The notes under the pieces are model-generated. The model did not search any database, had not been told where the DNA came from, and saw only the letters and a list, made by a program, of their open reading frames with translations. DNA of 64,000 nucleotides from an uncultured Dehalococcoidia bacterium (GTDB taxonomy: Bacteria; Chloroflexota; Dehalococcoidia; Lucifugimonadales; UBA3495): contig OY282494.1 of NCBI GenBank assembly GCA_958296385.1, forward strand, positions 913,416 to 977,415, written 5' to 3'. This document shows positions 42,415 to 51,240 of this stretch, piece by piece. The translations under genes and the position numbers were made by a program. Each line of letters starts with the position of its first letter. Positions within the stretch are counted from its first letter, which is position 1.

Positions 42415-43092
42415 CTACGGTGTTGTAGGGGGCGCGCGGGTGGGCTGTGTGCTGACGTCGTACTCGGAATCGGTGGCGTATTGCACCAACATTGAGTACT
42501 GTGACCTCGATATTTCCGTGCTTTCACCCGATTCCAGGAATCCCAGCAATTTAACGGCGGTGCCAGAACCGAACTTGCAGGAGCCGCTAACAATTTCCTG
42601 GCAAACTTCCTTTATGCCGATGTACTTAGCGGTGATGGCATAACAAGATTCGGGTTGCTTCGGCGTTCGGGAGCTTGACAGGATAATGCTGGTTTTCGAA
42701 CCATAGAATGCTCCGGGCGGGCTCATGATCCGACCCAAACCACCGACGCTATACTGATAGCAAGCGACCAGAAGAACTTCATTAGGGTGGCGATTATCCC
42801 CTGGCCACTCCCGGTATGCGGACAGCACTGGTTGCCGTTTGGTCTCTGTCGCCCCGGGCGCCACTACCGGGCAACCGATGCAATCCGAGTTGATGACCAC
42901 CGGCGGCAAAGGCGTGGCAGTCGGTCGGATCGTGGGTGTGGCCGTTGGGGGCCGCGTGGAGGATGGCGTAGCCGTTACCTGCGCAATCGGTGCTGGAGTT
43001 GCATCCGGGGCAGGGTTGGGAGCGGCGCCGGCACACGCCGCCAAGATAAAGAGCAGGGCGCAAGCGACGCCCAGATATATTCCGCCGTTCAC
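42415..43092 (-). CDS. lipoprotein with Thr/Pro-rich linker
   Basis: A 225-residue predicted lipoprotein. GTG 43092 follows AAGGAGG at five to six bases, so the longer open frame to 43164 is not used. The signal YLGVACALLFILAACAG has a lipobox LAAC. A linker rich in Thr, Pro and Ala covers residues 20-65. The C-terminal domain contains several Cys (DCIGCPVV, LVACYQY, SCYAI, EVCQEI, SCKFG), probably disulfides outside the cell. No family is recognised. It is preceded by a palindromic element at 43127-43250. Confidence 0.75.
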   Translation of the reverse strand: MNGGIYLGVACALLFILAACAGAAPNPAPDATPAPIAQVTATPSSTRPPTATPTIRPTATPLPPVVINSDCIGCPVVAPGATETKRQPVLSAYREWPGDNRHPNEVLLVACYQYSVGGLGRIMSPPGAFYGSKTSIILSSSRTPKQPESCYAITAKYIGIKEVCQEIVSGSCKFGSGTAVKLLGFLESGESTEISRSQYSMLVQYATDSEYDVSTQPTRAPPTTP

Positions 43093-43126
43093 GGGAACCT
43101 CCTTGCGGACGCTGGTCGAGGTTACT

Positions 43127-43250
43127 TGCGACAGTTCCCTGTTCCCATACGCGGAATCCCGCAAGGAGGCACGAAGCCTCGATCCGTCTTTGGATTCCGC
43201 GTTCCCGAACGCAAAAAATACGCCGGGATAATCCTAGGGGAACTGTCGCA
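43127..43250. repeat. nested inverted-repeat element
   Basis: Outer arms TGCGACAGTTCCC (43127-43139) and GGGAACTGTCGCA (43238-43250) are perfect inverted repeats of 13 bases. Inside, CGCGGAATCC and GGATTCCGCG (about 43150-43159 and 43192-43201) form a second pair, and GAGGC-ACGAA-GCCTC forms a central hairpin at 43166-43180. The element is about 124 bases long, with no gene. The rest of the gap (43251-43445) shows nothing else clear. Confidence 0.7.
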
Positions 43251-43445
43251 TCTTTATTCAATCACACGATGCTGAGGGCTGTCAATTATCGGATAGCGTT
43301 GACTCTGCAGCTGGCTCTCCTGGCGCGGAGCGGCGCCGATATTGCCCGCTGCGGTGCACCGTGATGTGCTACCATCGGGTATTCGCGCGCCGGGGACGCG
43401 CGGCGTAAGCATCGGATTGCAGGAATCCGGCAGGAGGGGCTTGAT

Positions 43446-43937
43446 ATGACATATGATGAGCGGGCGCGCAAGGTTGCGTCTTACGGCGGTGGTTATGAGA
43501 CGCTTGTGGCGGGTATTGCCGGGTTTCCTGAGGAGATGTGGGACTTTCGGGATGAGCATGGGTGCTGGAGTATCCGGGAGCATTTGATTCACATTGCGGA
43601 CAGCGAGGCTGACAGTTACATTCGCTGCCGGCGGCTGGTGGCGGAGCCGGGGCGGCCGCTGCTGGACTATGACGAAAATGTCTGGGCGTCTGCGCTGGGG
43701 TACTCGGATTGCGACGTGCCGGAGATGCTGGAATTGTTCCGGCTGCTGCGGGCCCGGAGCTATGCGCTCATCAAGTCGCTGCCCGAATCTGCCTGGGCCA
43801 ATACCTGCTACCATCCGGAAAACGGCGATATGACGCTGGACGACTGGCTGTCGGTGTACGAATCTCATATCCCGGAGCATCTGAATTATATGCAGGACAA
43901 CTACGCGGCGTGGCAGGCGGCGGGCGGCGGGCGCTGA
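43446..43937 (+). CDS. DinB-like family protein
   Basis: A 163-residue four-helix protein of the DinB/DfsB metal-binding superfamily. Likely metal histidines are in SIREHLIHIADSEADSYI (about residues 42-59) and ESHIPEHLNYMQDNY near residue 142, with W at 33 and 40 as common in the family. Such proteins act in thiol-dependent (bacillithiol, mycothiol) or unknown metal-dependent reactions. It is followed by the Uma2 pair in the same direction. Confidence 0.8.
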   Translation: MTYDERARKVASYGGGYETLVAGIAGFPEEMWDFRDEHGCWSIREHLIHIADSEADSYIRCRRLVAEPGRPLLDYDENVWASALGYSDCDVPEMLELFRLLRARSYALIKSLPESAWANTCYHPENGDMTLDDWLSVYESHIPEHLNYMQDNYAAWQAAGGGR

Positions 43938-44004
43938 AAGTGCCCGGCCCGGCGTTGTGTGCTACTATGCAGGCAACCGCCCGCTGCGGATGCGAGGCTA
44001 TGCT

Positions 44005-44946
44005 ATGACTACCCAACTTCCCGTACTCACGCCCGGCTTAGCCGACGGGTTCATCGACGGATTCACTTACGAGGATTACATTCCCACCTGGGTTGACCCG
44101 GACCGATTCATCTCGCCGGACTCGCCCCCTTTGCCGGACGGTATGTGGCAAGAACCATCCTTCACCGACGTTATGCAAACCATCCGGTGGCACTTTCGGG
44201 AGACGCCGGATACGGTGGTTTCCGGGGACAGCTTCCTGTATTACGATCGGACTAACCTGAACCGGCGCTACCTGCCGGACTGCTACGTGGCTTTCGGCGT
44301 GGACGTTTCCCAGCAGTGGGCGCGCAACGGCTATTTTGTCTGGATCGCGGGCAAGGCGCCGGACTTTGCGCTGGAAATCGCCTCGCGGAGCACCTGGCGC
44401 ACCGATATGGTCATCAAGCGACGGGATTACGCCATCATCGGCATCGGCGAATACTGGCGGTTTGACAACACCGGCGGCGATTACTACGGCGCGCCCCTGG
44501 CCGGCGACCGGCTGGTGAACGGGCGTTACGAACCGATAGAGCTCACGACGGAACCGGACGGGATGGTCTGGGGGTACAGCCCCGCCCTGGACTTGTGCCT
44601 ATGCTCCGATGGCGACAAGCTGCGTTTCTACGACTACAAAACCGCAAGCTACCTGCGCAACTTTGCCGCCAGCGAGGCTGACCGTCAGGCAGCGGAGGAC
44701 GCCCTGGATGTAGAACGGGCCACCCGGCAAGCAGAACAAGCCGCCCGGCAAGTTGCTGAGGATGCTCTGGAAACGGAACGTGCTGCCCGGCAATCTGCTG
44801 AAAACGCCCAACAAACCGCTGAGGATGCTCTGGAAACGGAACGGGCCGCCCGGGAAACGGAACGGGCGGCCCGCCAATCTGCTGAGGAAACGATACGGCG
44901 GCTGCGGGAACGGCTGGGTGAATCCGAATCCGGAGGCTTGCTGTGA
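44005..44946 (+). CDS. Uma2 family nuclease-like protein with coiled-coil tail, paralogue 1
   Basis: A 313-residue protein. Residues 1-225 are the Uma2 (DUF820) restriction-endonuclease-like domain, with DCYVAFGVDVSQ, PDFALEIASRSTWRTDMVIK (the D...ExA/S...K nuclease-type core) and YAIIGIGEYWRFD. Residues 228-305 are an alanine/arginine/glutamate coiled coil of repeated AEDALETERAARQ units. Uma2 proteins are very numerous in Chloroflexota and cyanobacteria; their role is unclear. ATG 44005 is chosen; the frame opening at 43957 lies in the spacer. It overlaps the next paralogue by 4 bases. Confidence 0.83.
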   Translation: MTTQLPVLTPGLADGFIDGFTYEDYIPTWVDPDRFISPDSPPLPDGMWQEPSFTDVMQTIRWHFRETPDTVVSGDSFLYYDRTNLNRRYLPDCYVAFGVDVSQQWARNGYFVWIAGKAPDFALEIASRSTWRTDMVIKRRDYAIIGIGEYWRFDNTGGDYYGAPLAGDRLVNGRYEPIELTTEPDGMVWGYSPALDLCLCSDGDKLRFYDYKTASYLRNFAASEADRQAAEDALDVERATRQAEQAARQVAEDALETERAARQSAENAQQTAEDALETERAARETERAARQSAEETIRRLRERLGESESGGLL

Positions 44947-45872
44947 GTACCCAATATCCGGTAATCCGGCCCGGATTAACCGACGGGTTCAGCGATGGGC
45001 TCACTTACATCGATGGGCTCACTTACGAGGATTACATTCCCGCGTGGGTTGACCCGGACCGGTTCATCTCGCCGGACCCGCCTCCTCTGCCGGACGGTAT
45101 GCAGCAGGAACCGAGCTTCACCGACATTATGTACACCATCCGGCAGCATTTTCGAAGGCAGCCAGATACGCTGGTTTCCGGTAAAAGCTTCGTGTACTAC
45201 GACCGGGGTAATCTGAACAATCGCTACGTGATCGATTGCTATATCGCTTTCGGCGTGGACGTTTCCAGGCAGTGGGCGCGGAACGCCTACTCTGTCTGGA
45301 TCGCGGGCAAGGCGCCGGACTTTGCGCTGGAAATCGCCTCTCGGAGCACCTGGCACACCGATATGGTCATCAAGCGGCGGGATTACGCCGTCATCGGCAT
45401 CAGCGAATACTGGCGGTTTGACAGTACGGGCGGCGATTATTACGACGCGCCTCTGGCCGGCGACCAGCTGGTGGACGGTTGCTACGAACCGATGGCGCTG
45501 ACGACGGAACCGGACGGCATGGTTTGGGGGTACAGCCCGGCCCTGGATTTGTGCCTCTGCTACGATAACGGCAAGCTGCGTTTCTACGACTACAAAACCG
45601 CAAGCTACCTGCTGAACCTTGGCGCCAGCGAGGATGCCCTGAAAATGGAACGGGCCGCCCATCAAGCCGCTGTGGTCGCTCGGCAAGCCGCTGAGTATGC
45701 CCTGAAAATGGAACGGGCCGCCCATCAAGCCGCTGTGGTCGCCCGGCAAGCCGCTGAGGATGCTCTGGAAACGGAACAGGTCGCCCGGCGCGCCGCTGAG
45801 GATGCCCGGCAAGCCGCTCGGGGAACGCTACGCCGGCTGCGAGAACGACCAGGCGAATCCGAATCCCGTTGA
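44943..45872 (+). CDS. Uma2 family nuclease-like protein with coiled-coil tail, paralogue 2
   Basis: A 309-residue close relative of the preceding gene, starting with GTG in a GTGA overlap with its stop. The Uma2 domain carries PDFALEIASRSTWHTDMVIK and YAVIGISEYWRFD. Near the N-terminus a six-codon duplication gives GLTYIDGLTYEDY, absent from paralogue 1. The tail contains two almost identical 21-residue units, ALKMERAAHQAAVVARQAAE plus Y or D. The pair arose by tandem duplication and the tails have since changed in repeat number. Confidence 0.83.
   Translation: MSTQYPVIRPGLTDGFSDGLTYIDGLTYEDYIPAWVDPDRFISPDPPPLPDGMQQEPSFTDIMYTIRQHFRRQPDTLVSGKSFVYYDRGNLNNRYVIDCYIAFGVDVSRQWARNAYSVWIAGKAPDFALEIASRSTWHTDMVIKRRDYAVIGISEYWRFDSTGGDYYDAPLAGDQLVDGCYEPMALTTEPDGMVWGYSPALDLCLCYDNGKLRFYDYKTASYLLNLGASEDALKMERAAHQAAVVARQAAEYALKMERAAHQAAVVARQAAEDALETEQVARRAAEDARQAARGTLRRLRERPGESESR
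45636..45761. repeat. two tandem 63-base units in the coiled-coil tail
   Basis: Units 45636-45698 and 45699-45761 differ at only a few bases and encode 21 residues each. Units in multiples of three bases keep the frame, so copy number can change without breaking the protein. Confidence 0.85.
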
Positions 45873-45894
45873 TTCACTACTGCGAGGCTGAACT

Positions 45895-47346
45895 ATGCTT
45901 GATTTGCTGATTACCGGCGGCACGGTGGTTTTGCCCAACGGGGCTGCTGTGGTGGACGTGGGGGTGCAGGATGGGCGCGTTGCGGTGGTTGCCGCGCCGG
46001 GGACGCTGCCCGATGATGCGGTGGATATACTGGATGCTACCGGGCGCATTGTTACGCCGGGGGGCATTGAGCCGCATATTCACGCGGCGGCCAACGTGCG
46101 GCCGGGGGCGCATCAGCTGGTGGCCGGCGTGCCGAACGCCGGGCCGCTGGAACACTCGCTGGGGGCCATCTGGGGCGGCACTACTACGGTGGTGGACTTT
46201 GCGCCGGCGCCGTCGGAGGGCGATCTGGTGGGCGGCGTGCATGATTTTCTCTCGGTGTGGCCGGGCAACACCTACACCGACTACTCGGCGCACGTCATCT
46301 ATTCCAACCGCAACTCGGCCGATAGCATTGCGCGGGTGGGGGAACTGATTGGCAACGACTTTCCCAGCGTCAAGATATTCACTACCAACATCCGGCCGCC
46401 GGCCGACCCGCCGCTCACGCTTACGCCCATCGCGCGCATTGACAACGGGCGGCTGGCGGACTTGACGGCGCAGCTGGCGCGGCACGACGGGGTGCTGGCG
46501 GTGCACGCCGAGGATGATGAAGTCGTGATGTACAACTACCTGCTGGCGCAGCAGCGGGGCATCTGGGACTGGTACAATGTGCATCTGATTCACTCTAAAG
46601 AGGTGGAGGACTTGGCGTTTCGCGACGTCATCCGGATTGCGGAGCAGAACGGCGCCGGGATGTATTTTGTGCACGTTACCGGCAGCGACGGGGTGAACGC
46701 GGTTGCGGCGGCGCGCAGCCGGGGGCTGGCGGTGTACGGCGAGGTGCTGACGCTGGCCCTGTCTTTCAACGCCTGGCAGTACCGGGAAGCGGACGGGATG
46801 AAGTACCATACCTATCCGTCGCTGAAGTACCCGGAGGACGGCAGCGACTTGTGGGCCGGGCTGCTGGGCAACAATCTGACGTTCACCGCTACCGACAGCA
46901 GCTTTACGACCTATCTGGACAAGACGGCCGGCCGCAACGTGCAGGACATCCGGGGCGGCAACATCGGCATTGAGATACGCATGGGCGTCAACTACACTGA
47001 GGCGGTGGTGAAACGGGGGATGTCGCTGACGCAGTACGCCAACATCACGTCAACTAACGCGGCGCGCCTGCTGGGAATGTACCCGCGCAAGGGCGCCATC
47101 GCTCCGGGGAGCGACGCCGACTTTGCCATCATTGACCCCGGCATCCGCAAGCGACTGACGATGGACGACCTGCACTTGCGGGATTACAGCCCCTGGGAGG
47201 GCTGGGAGGTGCAGGGCTGGCCGACGACCGTGATACTGCGGGGCAAGGTGATGGTGGACAACGGCGAACTGCTGGGCGACCCCGGCGATGGCCAGCTGGT
47301 GCAGCGGCGCATTGACCCCGCCGTGCTGCAACGGCCGGCGTTCTAG
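45895..47346 (+). CDS. dihydropyrimidinase/hydantoinase-like amidohydrolase
   Basis: A 483-residue TIM-barrel amidohydrolase of the D-hydantoinase/dihydropyrimidinase group, which opens cyclic amides. It has LLITGGTVVLPNGA at the start, the metal motif GGIEPHIHAA (HxH; Glu for the common Asp), SVKIFTTN with the Lys expected to be carboxylated, HAEDDEVV, YFVHVTGSDG and the metal Asp in FTATDSSFT. The C-terminal cap RKGAIAPGSDADFAIIDPG is typical. A hyuB-type gene lies 13 kb away, with no sign of co-regulation. Confidence 0.9.
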   Translation: MLDLLITGGTVVLPNGAAVVDVGVQDGRVAVVAAPGTLPDDAVDILDATGRIVTPGGIEPHIHAAANVRPGAHQLVAGVPNAGPLEHSLGAIWGGTTTVVDFAPAPSEGDLVGGVHDFLSVWPGNTYTDYSAHVIYSNRNSADSIARVGELIGNDFPSVKIFTTNIRPPADPPLTLTPIARIDNGRLADLTAQLARHDGVLAVHAEDDEVVMYNYLLAQQRGIWDWYNVHLIHSKEVEDLAFRDVIRIAEQNGAGMYFVHVTGSDGVNAVAAARSRGLAVYGEVLTLALSFNAWQYREADGMKYHTYPSLKYPEDGSDLWAGLLGNNLTFTATDSSFTTYLDKTAGRNVQDIRGGNIGIEIRMGVNYTEAVVKRGMSLTQYANITSTNAARLLGMYPRKGAIAPGSDADFAIIDPGIRKRLTMDDLHLRDYSPWEGWEVQGWPTTVILRGKVMVDNGELLGDPGDGQLVQRRIDPAVLQRPAF

Positions 47347-47367
47347 CCGGCTGGCGCCGGCCGTTTT
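47333..47367 (+). terminator. possible terminator overlapping the amidohydrolase stop
   Basis: GGCCGGCG (47333-47340) pairs with CGCCGGCC (47355-47362), followed by GTTTTA. The loop contains the stop codon. The next gene starts four bases on, so this may attenuate rather than end transcription. Confidence 0.45.
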
Positions 47368-47370
47368 ATC

Positions 47371-48816
47371 TTGGCGAATAACTCCGATACCGTCCTGCTC
47401 TGCCGGTTTTGCGGACACCTGAGCCCGGTTGGTTCCGGGTTGCGTTGCGCCGGCTGCGGGGCGTTCTCCGGGCTGGAAACCGTCGGAGAAACGGAGGCGC
47501 GGCGGCGTTCCCGGCGGGTGCGCTTTGACTTTCTGCGCAGCCGGGCGCTGCGGGTGGCCTACGTGGTCTTGCCGCTGCTGGCGCTGGCGGTGTGGCTGCT
47601 TTGGGAGTACACGGGCCTGCCGCCGGACCCGCCAATGCCAACCGGCAGCATCGGCGCATCGGCAGCGCTGCCGGCGCCGGGGGATTGGCCGCAGGCCGGC
47701 GCCGGCATTGCCAACACTGCCGCCACCACTGCCGCCGTTGACTTTGGCCGCAACGGCCCAGCCGGAACCGCCTGGCGCTACACGGCCGGCGCCACGATTG
47801 CCGCCCCGCCGGCCGTGGTCGGCAACCGGGTGTACGTTACCGACGAAAGCGGCGACGTAACCGCGCTGGACGGGGACAACGGCGACGTGCTGTGGCAGCA
47901 CGAGTCGGGTTTGACGGCGGCCGTTACGCCGGCCGTTGCCGACGGGCTGGTGTACGTGGTGTTCCGGCAGGGCGCGGTGTCGGCGCTGGACGCCGGCACG
48001 GGGGAAACGGTTTGGGCGAAACGGCTGGCGGCGGCCTCGGTGCCATCCGCAACGGTAGCCGATGGCCGTCTGTTCGTTGCGGAAACCGACCAGGGCTGGC
48101 TGCTGGCGCTGGACGCCGCAACGGGAGACGAGCTCTGGCGGTATCGGCTGAGCGACTGGGTGATTGCCCCGCCGGTGATTGCCGATGGCCGTCTGATTGC
48201 CACGTCCAACGACGCCAAAATCCACGTGGTTGACGTGAACACCGGGCGGCGGCTGATGGTCTATGACGCCGGGCGGCGGCGCTGGGTGCGCGGAGCGGCC
48301 ACGCTGTCCGATGGCCTGCTGCACGTCAGTTCGTACAACGGGCGGGTGTGGGGCATTGACTATTCCAAGCGCCGGTATCCGATGGAGCGTCCGATACTCT
48401 ACGTCCGCACGCAGCTGTGGGTCTGGGGATTTACCGCCCGGCCGCCCGTGCAGCGGGGTTCGGTGTGGGCGGTGCAAACCGACGGCGAACAGCCCTACCA
48501 ACCGGCGCTGGCCGGCAGCATTTTGGTAGTCGCTGACGAGTCGGGCGTGGTGACCGGCGTGGACGTGGCTGCCGGGGAAATCATCTGGGAAACCGACTTG
48601 GCGGATGACATCGTTGCCCCGCCAACGACGGCGGGAGCGGTGGCGCTAATCGGGTTGGAGTCGGGCGAGGTCGTAGCGCTATCCGTGGCCGACGGCTCCC
48701 GGCGCTGGGTGCGGGATGCGGGCAGTATGCTGACCGCCGCGCCGATAATCGCCGGCGGCCGGCTGCTGGTGGCAACCGACGCGGACGGGGGGACGCTGCT
48801 GGCCGCCGGGGAGTGA
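47371..48816 (+). CDS. PQQ/BamB-like beta-propeller with zinc ribbon and membrane anchor
   Basis: A 481-residue protein. Residues 10-35 form a likely zinc ribbon (LLCRFCGHLS and LRCAGCGAF, two CxxC pairs). A single membrane helix (VAYVVLPLLALAVWLLW, about 62-78) follows a basic stretch, placing the ribbon inside and the rest outside. The remainder is a propeller of PQQ-type blades such as VYVTDESGDVTALDGDNGDV and LYVFRQGAVSALDAGTG-like repeats. No catalytic motif of quinoproteins is evident. TTG 47371 is the only start that keeps the ribbon; it has no ribosome site and may rely on coupling to the amidohydrolase. Confidence 0.75.
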   Translation: MANNSDTVLLCRFCGHLSPVGSGLRCAGCGAFSGLETVGETEARRRSRRVRFDFLRSRALRVAYVVLPLLALAVWLLWEYTGLPPDPPMPTGSIGASAALPAPGDWPQAGAGIANTAATTAAVDFGRNGPAGTAWRYTAGATIAAPPAVVGNRVYVTDESGDVTALDGDNGDVLWQHESGLTAAVTPAVADGLVYVVFRQGAVSALDAGTGETVWAKRLAAASVPSATVADGRLFVAETDQGWLLALDAATGDELWRYRLSDWVIAPPVIADGRLIATSNDAKIHVVDVNTGRRLMVYDAGRRRWVRGAATLSDGLLHVSSYNGRVWGIDYSKRRYPMERPILYVRTQLWVWGFTARPPVQRGSVWAVQTDGEQPYQPALAGSILVVADESGVVTGVDVAAGEIIWETDLADDIVAPPTTAGAVALIGLESGEVVALSVADGSRRWVRDAGSMLTAAPIIAGGRLLVATDADGGTLLAAGE

Positions 48817-48835
48817 GCGGGCGTTGCGGGGGCGC

Positions 48836-48879
48836 AGGACAACCCTCCGCTGTCATCAGGACAACCCTCCGCTGTCATC
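48836..48879. repeat. two tandem 22-base repeats
   Basis: AGGACAACCCTCCGCTGTCA plus TC occurs twice head to tail, just before the inverted-repeat element. Confidence 0.8.
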
Positions 48880-48896
48880 TTGAACGGCCCTCCCCT

Positions 48897-49002
48897 AATG
48901 TCATTCTGAGCGCAGCGAAGAATCTCGAAAGCGTAGCAACGGCGTTGCCTCCAAAGTGTGCGCTACGTCGTCGAGATTCTTCGCTGCGCTCAGAATGACA
49001 TT
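48897..49002. repeat. palindromic repeat C, inverted relative to 14.7 kb copy
   Basis: Perfect 31-base inverted arms (48897-48927 and 48972-49002) are identical to those at 14724-14829. The central 44 bases match the centre of the other copy only when reverse-complemented, so the two elements are inserted in opposite directions. The outer 26-base arms seen at 14675 and 14865 are absent here. The rest of the gap 48817-49188 holds the tandem repeats and the promoter at 49069. Confidence 0.85.
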
Positions 49003-49068
49003 GGGGTAAAAGGGCGCTTGGGGGGCCGGGGGTGATAACGCCGGGGTACTAACATTCGCAACGGTCTA

Positions 49069-49097
49069 TTGACATCGCATAGCGGCATGGTTACCAT
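49069..49097 (+). promoter_or_regulatory. strong sigma70-type promoter for the ABC importer
   Basis: TTGACA (49069-49074), a 17-base spacer and TACCAT (49092-49097), about 90 bases before the binding-protein ATG. The -35 box is a perfect consensus match. Confidence 0.75.
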
Positions 49098-49188
49098 CTG
49101 GCAGCACGGCAAATTTTTGCCGGTGATATGTAGTAGTTGGACGGGTCTGCCCAATTACTGCCGGGCGAAAATTATGGAGGATTCATAA

Positions 49189-51120
49189 ATGATTGTCCGA
49201 GATCTATGGCATCCGAGAACCCTGCTGGCCGCAGGAGCCGGCGCCGCTCTGCTGGCGGCGGTGGCTTGCGGAGGAACTGCCGCTCCCGCTCCGGCGCAAA
49301 CCGGCGATACCGGAGGCAGCAGCACCGGCAGCAGCCAGCCCAGCGCGGCGGCAACTCCGACCCTGGACCCCTTTGCCGGCGTTCAGGAACCGACGCCGAC
49401 CGCGAACCTGGCGGCAACCAATACGCCCGTCCCGGTGCCGACCGCGATGGCCGTTGACGAACGGCCCGAATGGTGGATTGAGGGCGAGAGCAAGCACTAT
49501 CGGGGCGATTTCCCGTTGGTGGCCACCAGCAACCCCGGTTTCTGGGACGTGCATTACGGCGGTTCAATGAACACCGTACTCATTCCCTCCGGGCCCCGGT
49601 TCAACCAGCTGCTGGAGTACAACCCGGTCAGTCCGGGCGAAATCATCGGCGACCTGGCGGTTAGCTGGGAATCCTATGAGGATGGCGACGAGTTCGGGTA
49701 CATCTTTAACCTGCATCCCGACGCCAATTTCTCGGACGGTCAGCCGGTTACCGCTGACGACGTGGTGTTCTCCATCAACCGCATCACGCTGGGGCAGGTT
49801 GAGGAAGGCGTGCTGCGCGCCCGTACCGGCTTCCTGAACAACTTTGTGAAGTACGGCACCGCCTCGGCGATTGACGACAAGACGGTAAAGATTCCGCTGC
49901 GTTTCCCCGCCGCCGGCTTTCTGCCCAACCTGGCCTCGGACTACATGAAGATTTACCCCAAGCACGTAGCCGAGAACCTGACGCAGGAACAGGCCAACAA
50001 GGGCGTGGTGCAAGTCGAGGCGGTGAAAGCCATCAACGCCGGCACGCCCACCAGCCTGATTGGCTCCGGCCCGTGGATGCTGCGGGAGTGGGAGAAGGAC
50101 GTCGGGTACACGTTTGACCGGAACCCCAACTACTTCAAGGAAGGCCGGCCTTTCTTTGACGGGCTGCGCATATTCCTGATTCGGGATACCGCCCGCCGTA
50201 TCTCTGCGTTGCAGACCGGCCAGGTGTTCGGCACCTACCAGCCGGTAACCGGCAGCAACCGGCCCGAAGACATGGCGCGGCTGGAAGAAGACAGCAACGG
50301 GCAAGTGCGCGCTTTCATCCTGGAGGCGTCCGGTATCCAGGCGTTTTTCCTGAATCACGACAAGCCGCCCTTTGACGATGCGCGCGTGCGCCGGGCGTTC
50401 TACCTGGGCCTGGACCGTGACTTGGGCGTAGAGAAGTCCATTCTCGGATTCGGACAGCCGGGCACTTTCTTTGCCCCCGGCGTGGTCGAGGATCTGGAAG
50501 GGCTGAGGGCTACCAATCCGGCTTACGGTGACCGGGAGGCGGCGCTGACGGAGGCCCGCCAACTGCTGGCCGACGCCGGCCTGGCCGACGGCTTTGAAAT
50601 CACGCTCAACGTGGTCAACAGCAACCCGTCGCTGTCCAGCGCCGAAGTAGTGGCGCCGCAGATGCGGGAAGACCTGAACATTGACATCGTTATTGAGCCG
50701 ACCGACCTGGCGACGATGTACGTTGGACTGCGCGACGGCGTGGCCAACTTCAACTCGGTAGGCACGGGCATCATCCTGCGGGACCCGGGCGACATCATCA
50801 ACCAGTTCTATCTGCAAGACGTGCTGCGCAACCCGCACAACTGGCAGAACGACCGGGTGGACGAGCTCATCAACTTGCAGAACCGGGAAGTTGACCCGGC
50901 GGCGCGGCAGGCTCATCTGGAAGAGCTGGCCGGCATCCTGCACCAGGGCGAGAGCCACTGGCTGCCTTACTTCTGGTACTCCAGCGGCGGCGCCCTTGAC
51001 TATCGCATCCGCAACTTCTACTACCCGGCAACGGTGCAGCTCATCAAGAAGTGGGACCACGTGTGGTTTGACGAAGACCGCGCGCCGCTGCCAGCCGGCG
51101 TCAAGGGATACCAGCCTTAA
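49189..51120 (+). CDS. ABC transporter substrate-binding lipoprotein, family 5 (peptide/nickel type)
   Basis: A 643-residue extracellular solute-binding protein. The signal ends in a lipobox LAAVAC (about Cys27), followed by a Gly/Ser/Thr/Pro linker to residue 90. The family 5 core has EYNPVSPGEIIGDLAVSWES, the signature-like FSDGQPVTADDVVFSINRIT (about residues 182-201), GSGPWMLREWEKDVGYTFDR and FDDARVRRAFYLGLDRD. GGAGG precedes ATG 49189. The two permease genes follow. Family 5 proteins bind oligopeptides, nickel or sugars; which one cannot be told. Confidence 0.93.
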   Translation: MIVRDLWHPRTLLAAGAGAALLAAVACGGTAAPAPAQTGDTGGSSTGSSQPSAAATPTLDPFAGVQEPTPTANLAATNTPVPVPTAMAVDERPEWWIEGESKHYRGDFPLVATSNPGFWDVHYGGSMNTVLIPSGPRFNQLLEYNPVSPGEIIGDLAVSWESYEDGDEFGYIFNLHPDANFSDGQPVTADDVVFSINRITLGQVEEGVLRARTGFLNNFVKYGTASAIDDKTVKIPLRFPAAGFLPNLASDYMKIYPKHVAENLTQEQANKGVVQVEAVKAINAGTPTSLIGSGPWMLREWEKDVGYTFDRNPNYFKEGRPFFDGLRIFLIRDTARRISALQTGQVFGTYQPVTGSNRPEDMARLEEDSNGQVRAFILEASGIQAFFLNHDKPPFDDARVRRAFYLGLDRDLGVEKSILGFGQPGTFFAPGVVEDLEGLRATNPAYGDREAALTEARQLLADAGLADGFEITLNVVNSNPSLSSAEVVAPQMREDLNIDIVIEPTDLATMYVGLRDGVANFNSVGTGIILRDPGDIINQFYLQDVLRNPHNWQNDRVDELINLQNREVDPAARQAHLEELAGILHQGESHWLPYFWYSSGGALDYRIRNFYYPATVQLIKKWDHVWFDEDRAPLPAGVKGYQP

Positions 51121-51240
51121 CCGACGGCAACGCGCAGTCTGCAAACCAGTAACCGATACGGCCGGCCTTGATTTTATCGGGGCCGGCCAACGTGCATAAT
51201 ACGGCGACTAACCGGCTGACCAAAGGGTAGGAGTAGAGGA

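Noticed and set aside
49564-51144. 526-codon minus-strand frame opposite the binding-protein gene
   Set aside because: Shadow of a complete family 5 binding protein with lipobox and ribosome site.
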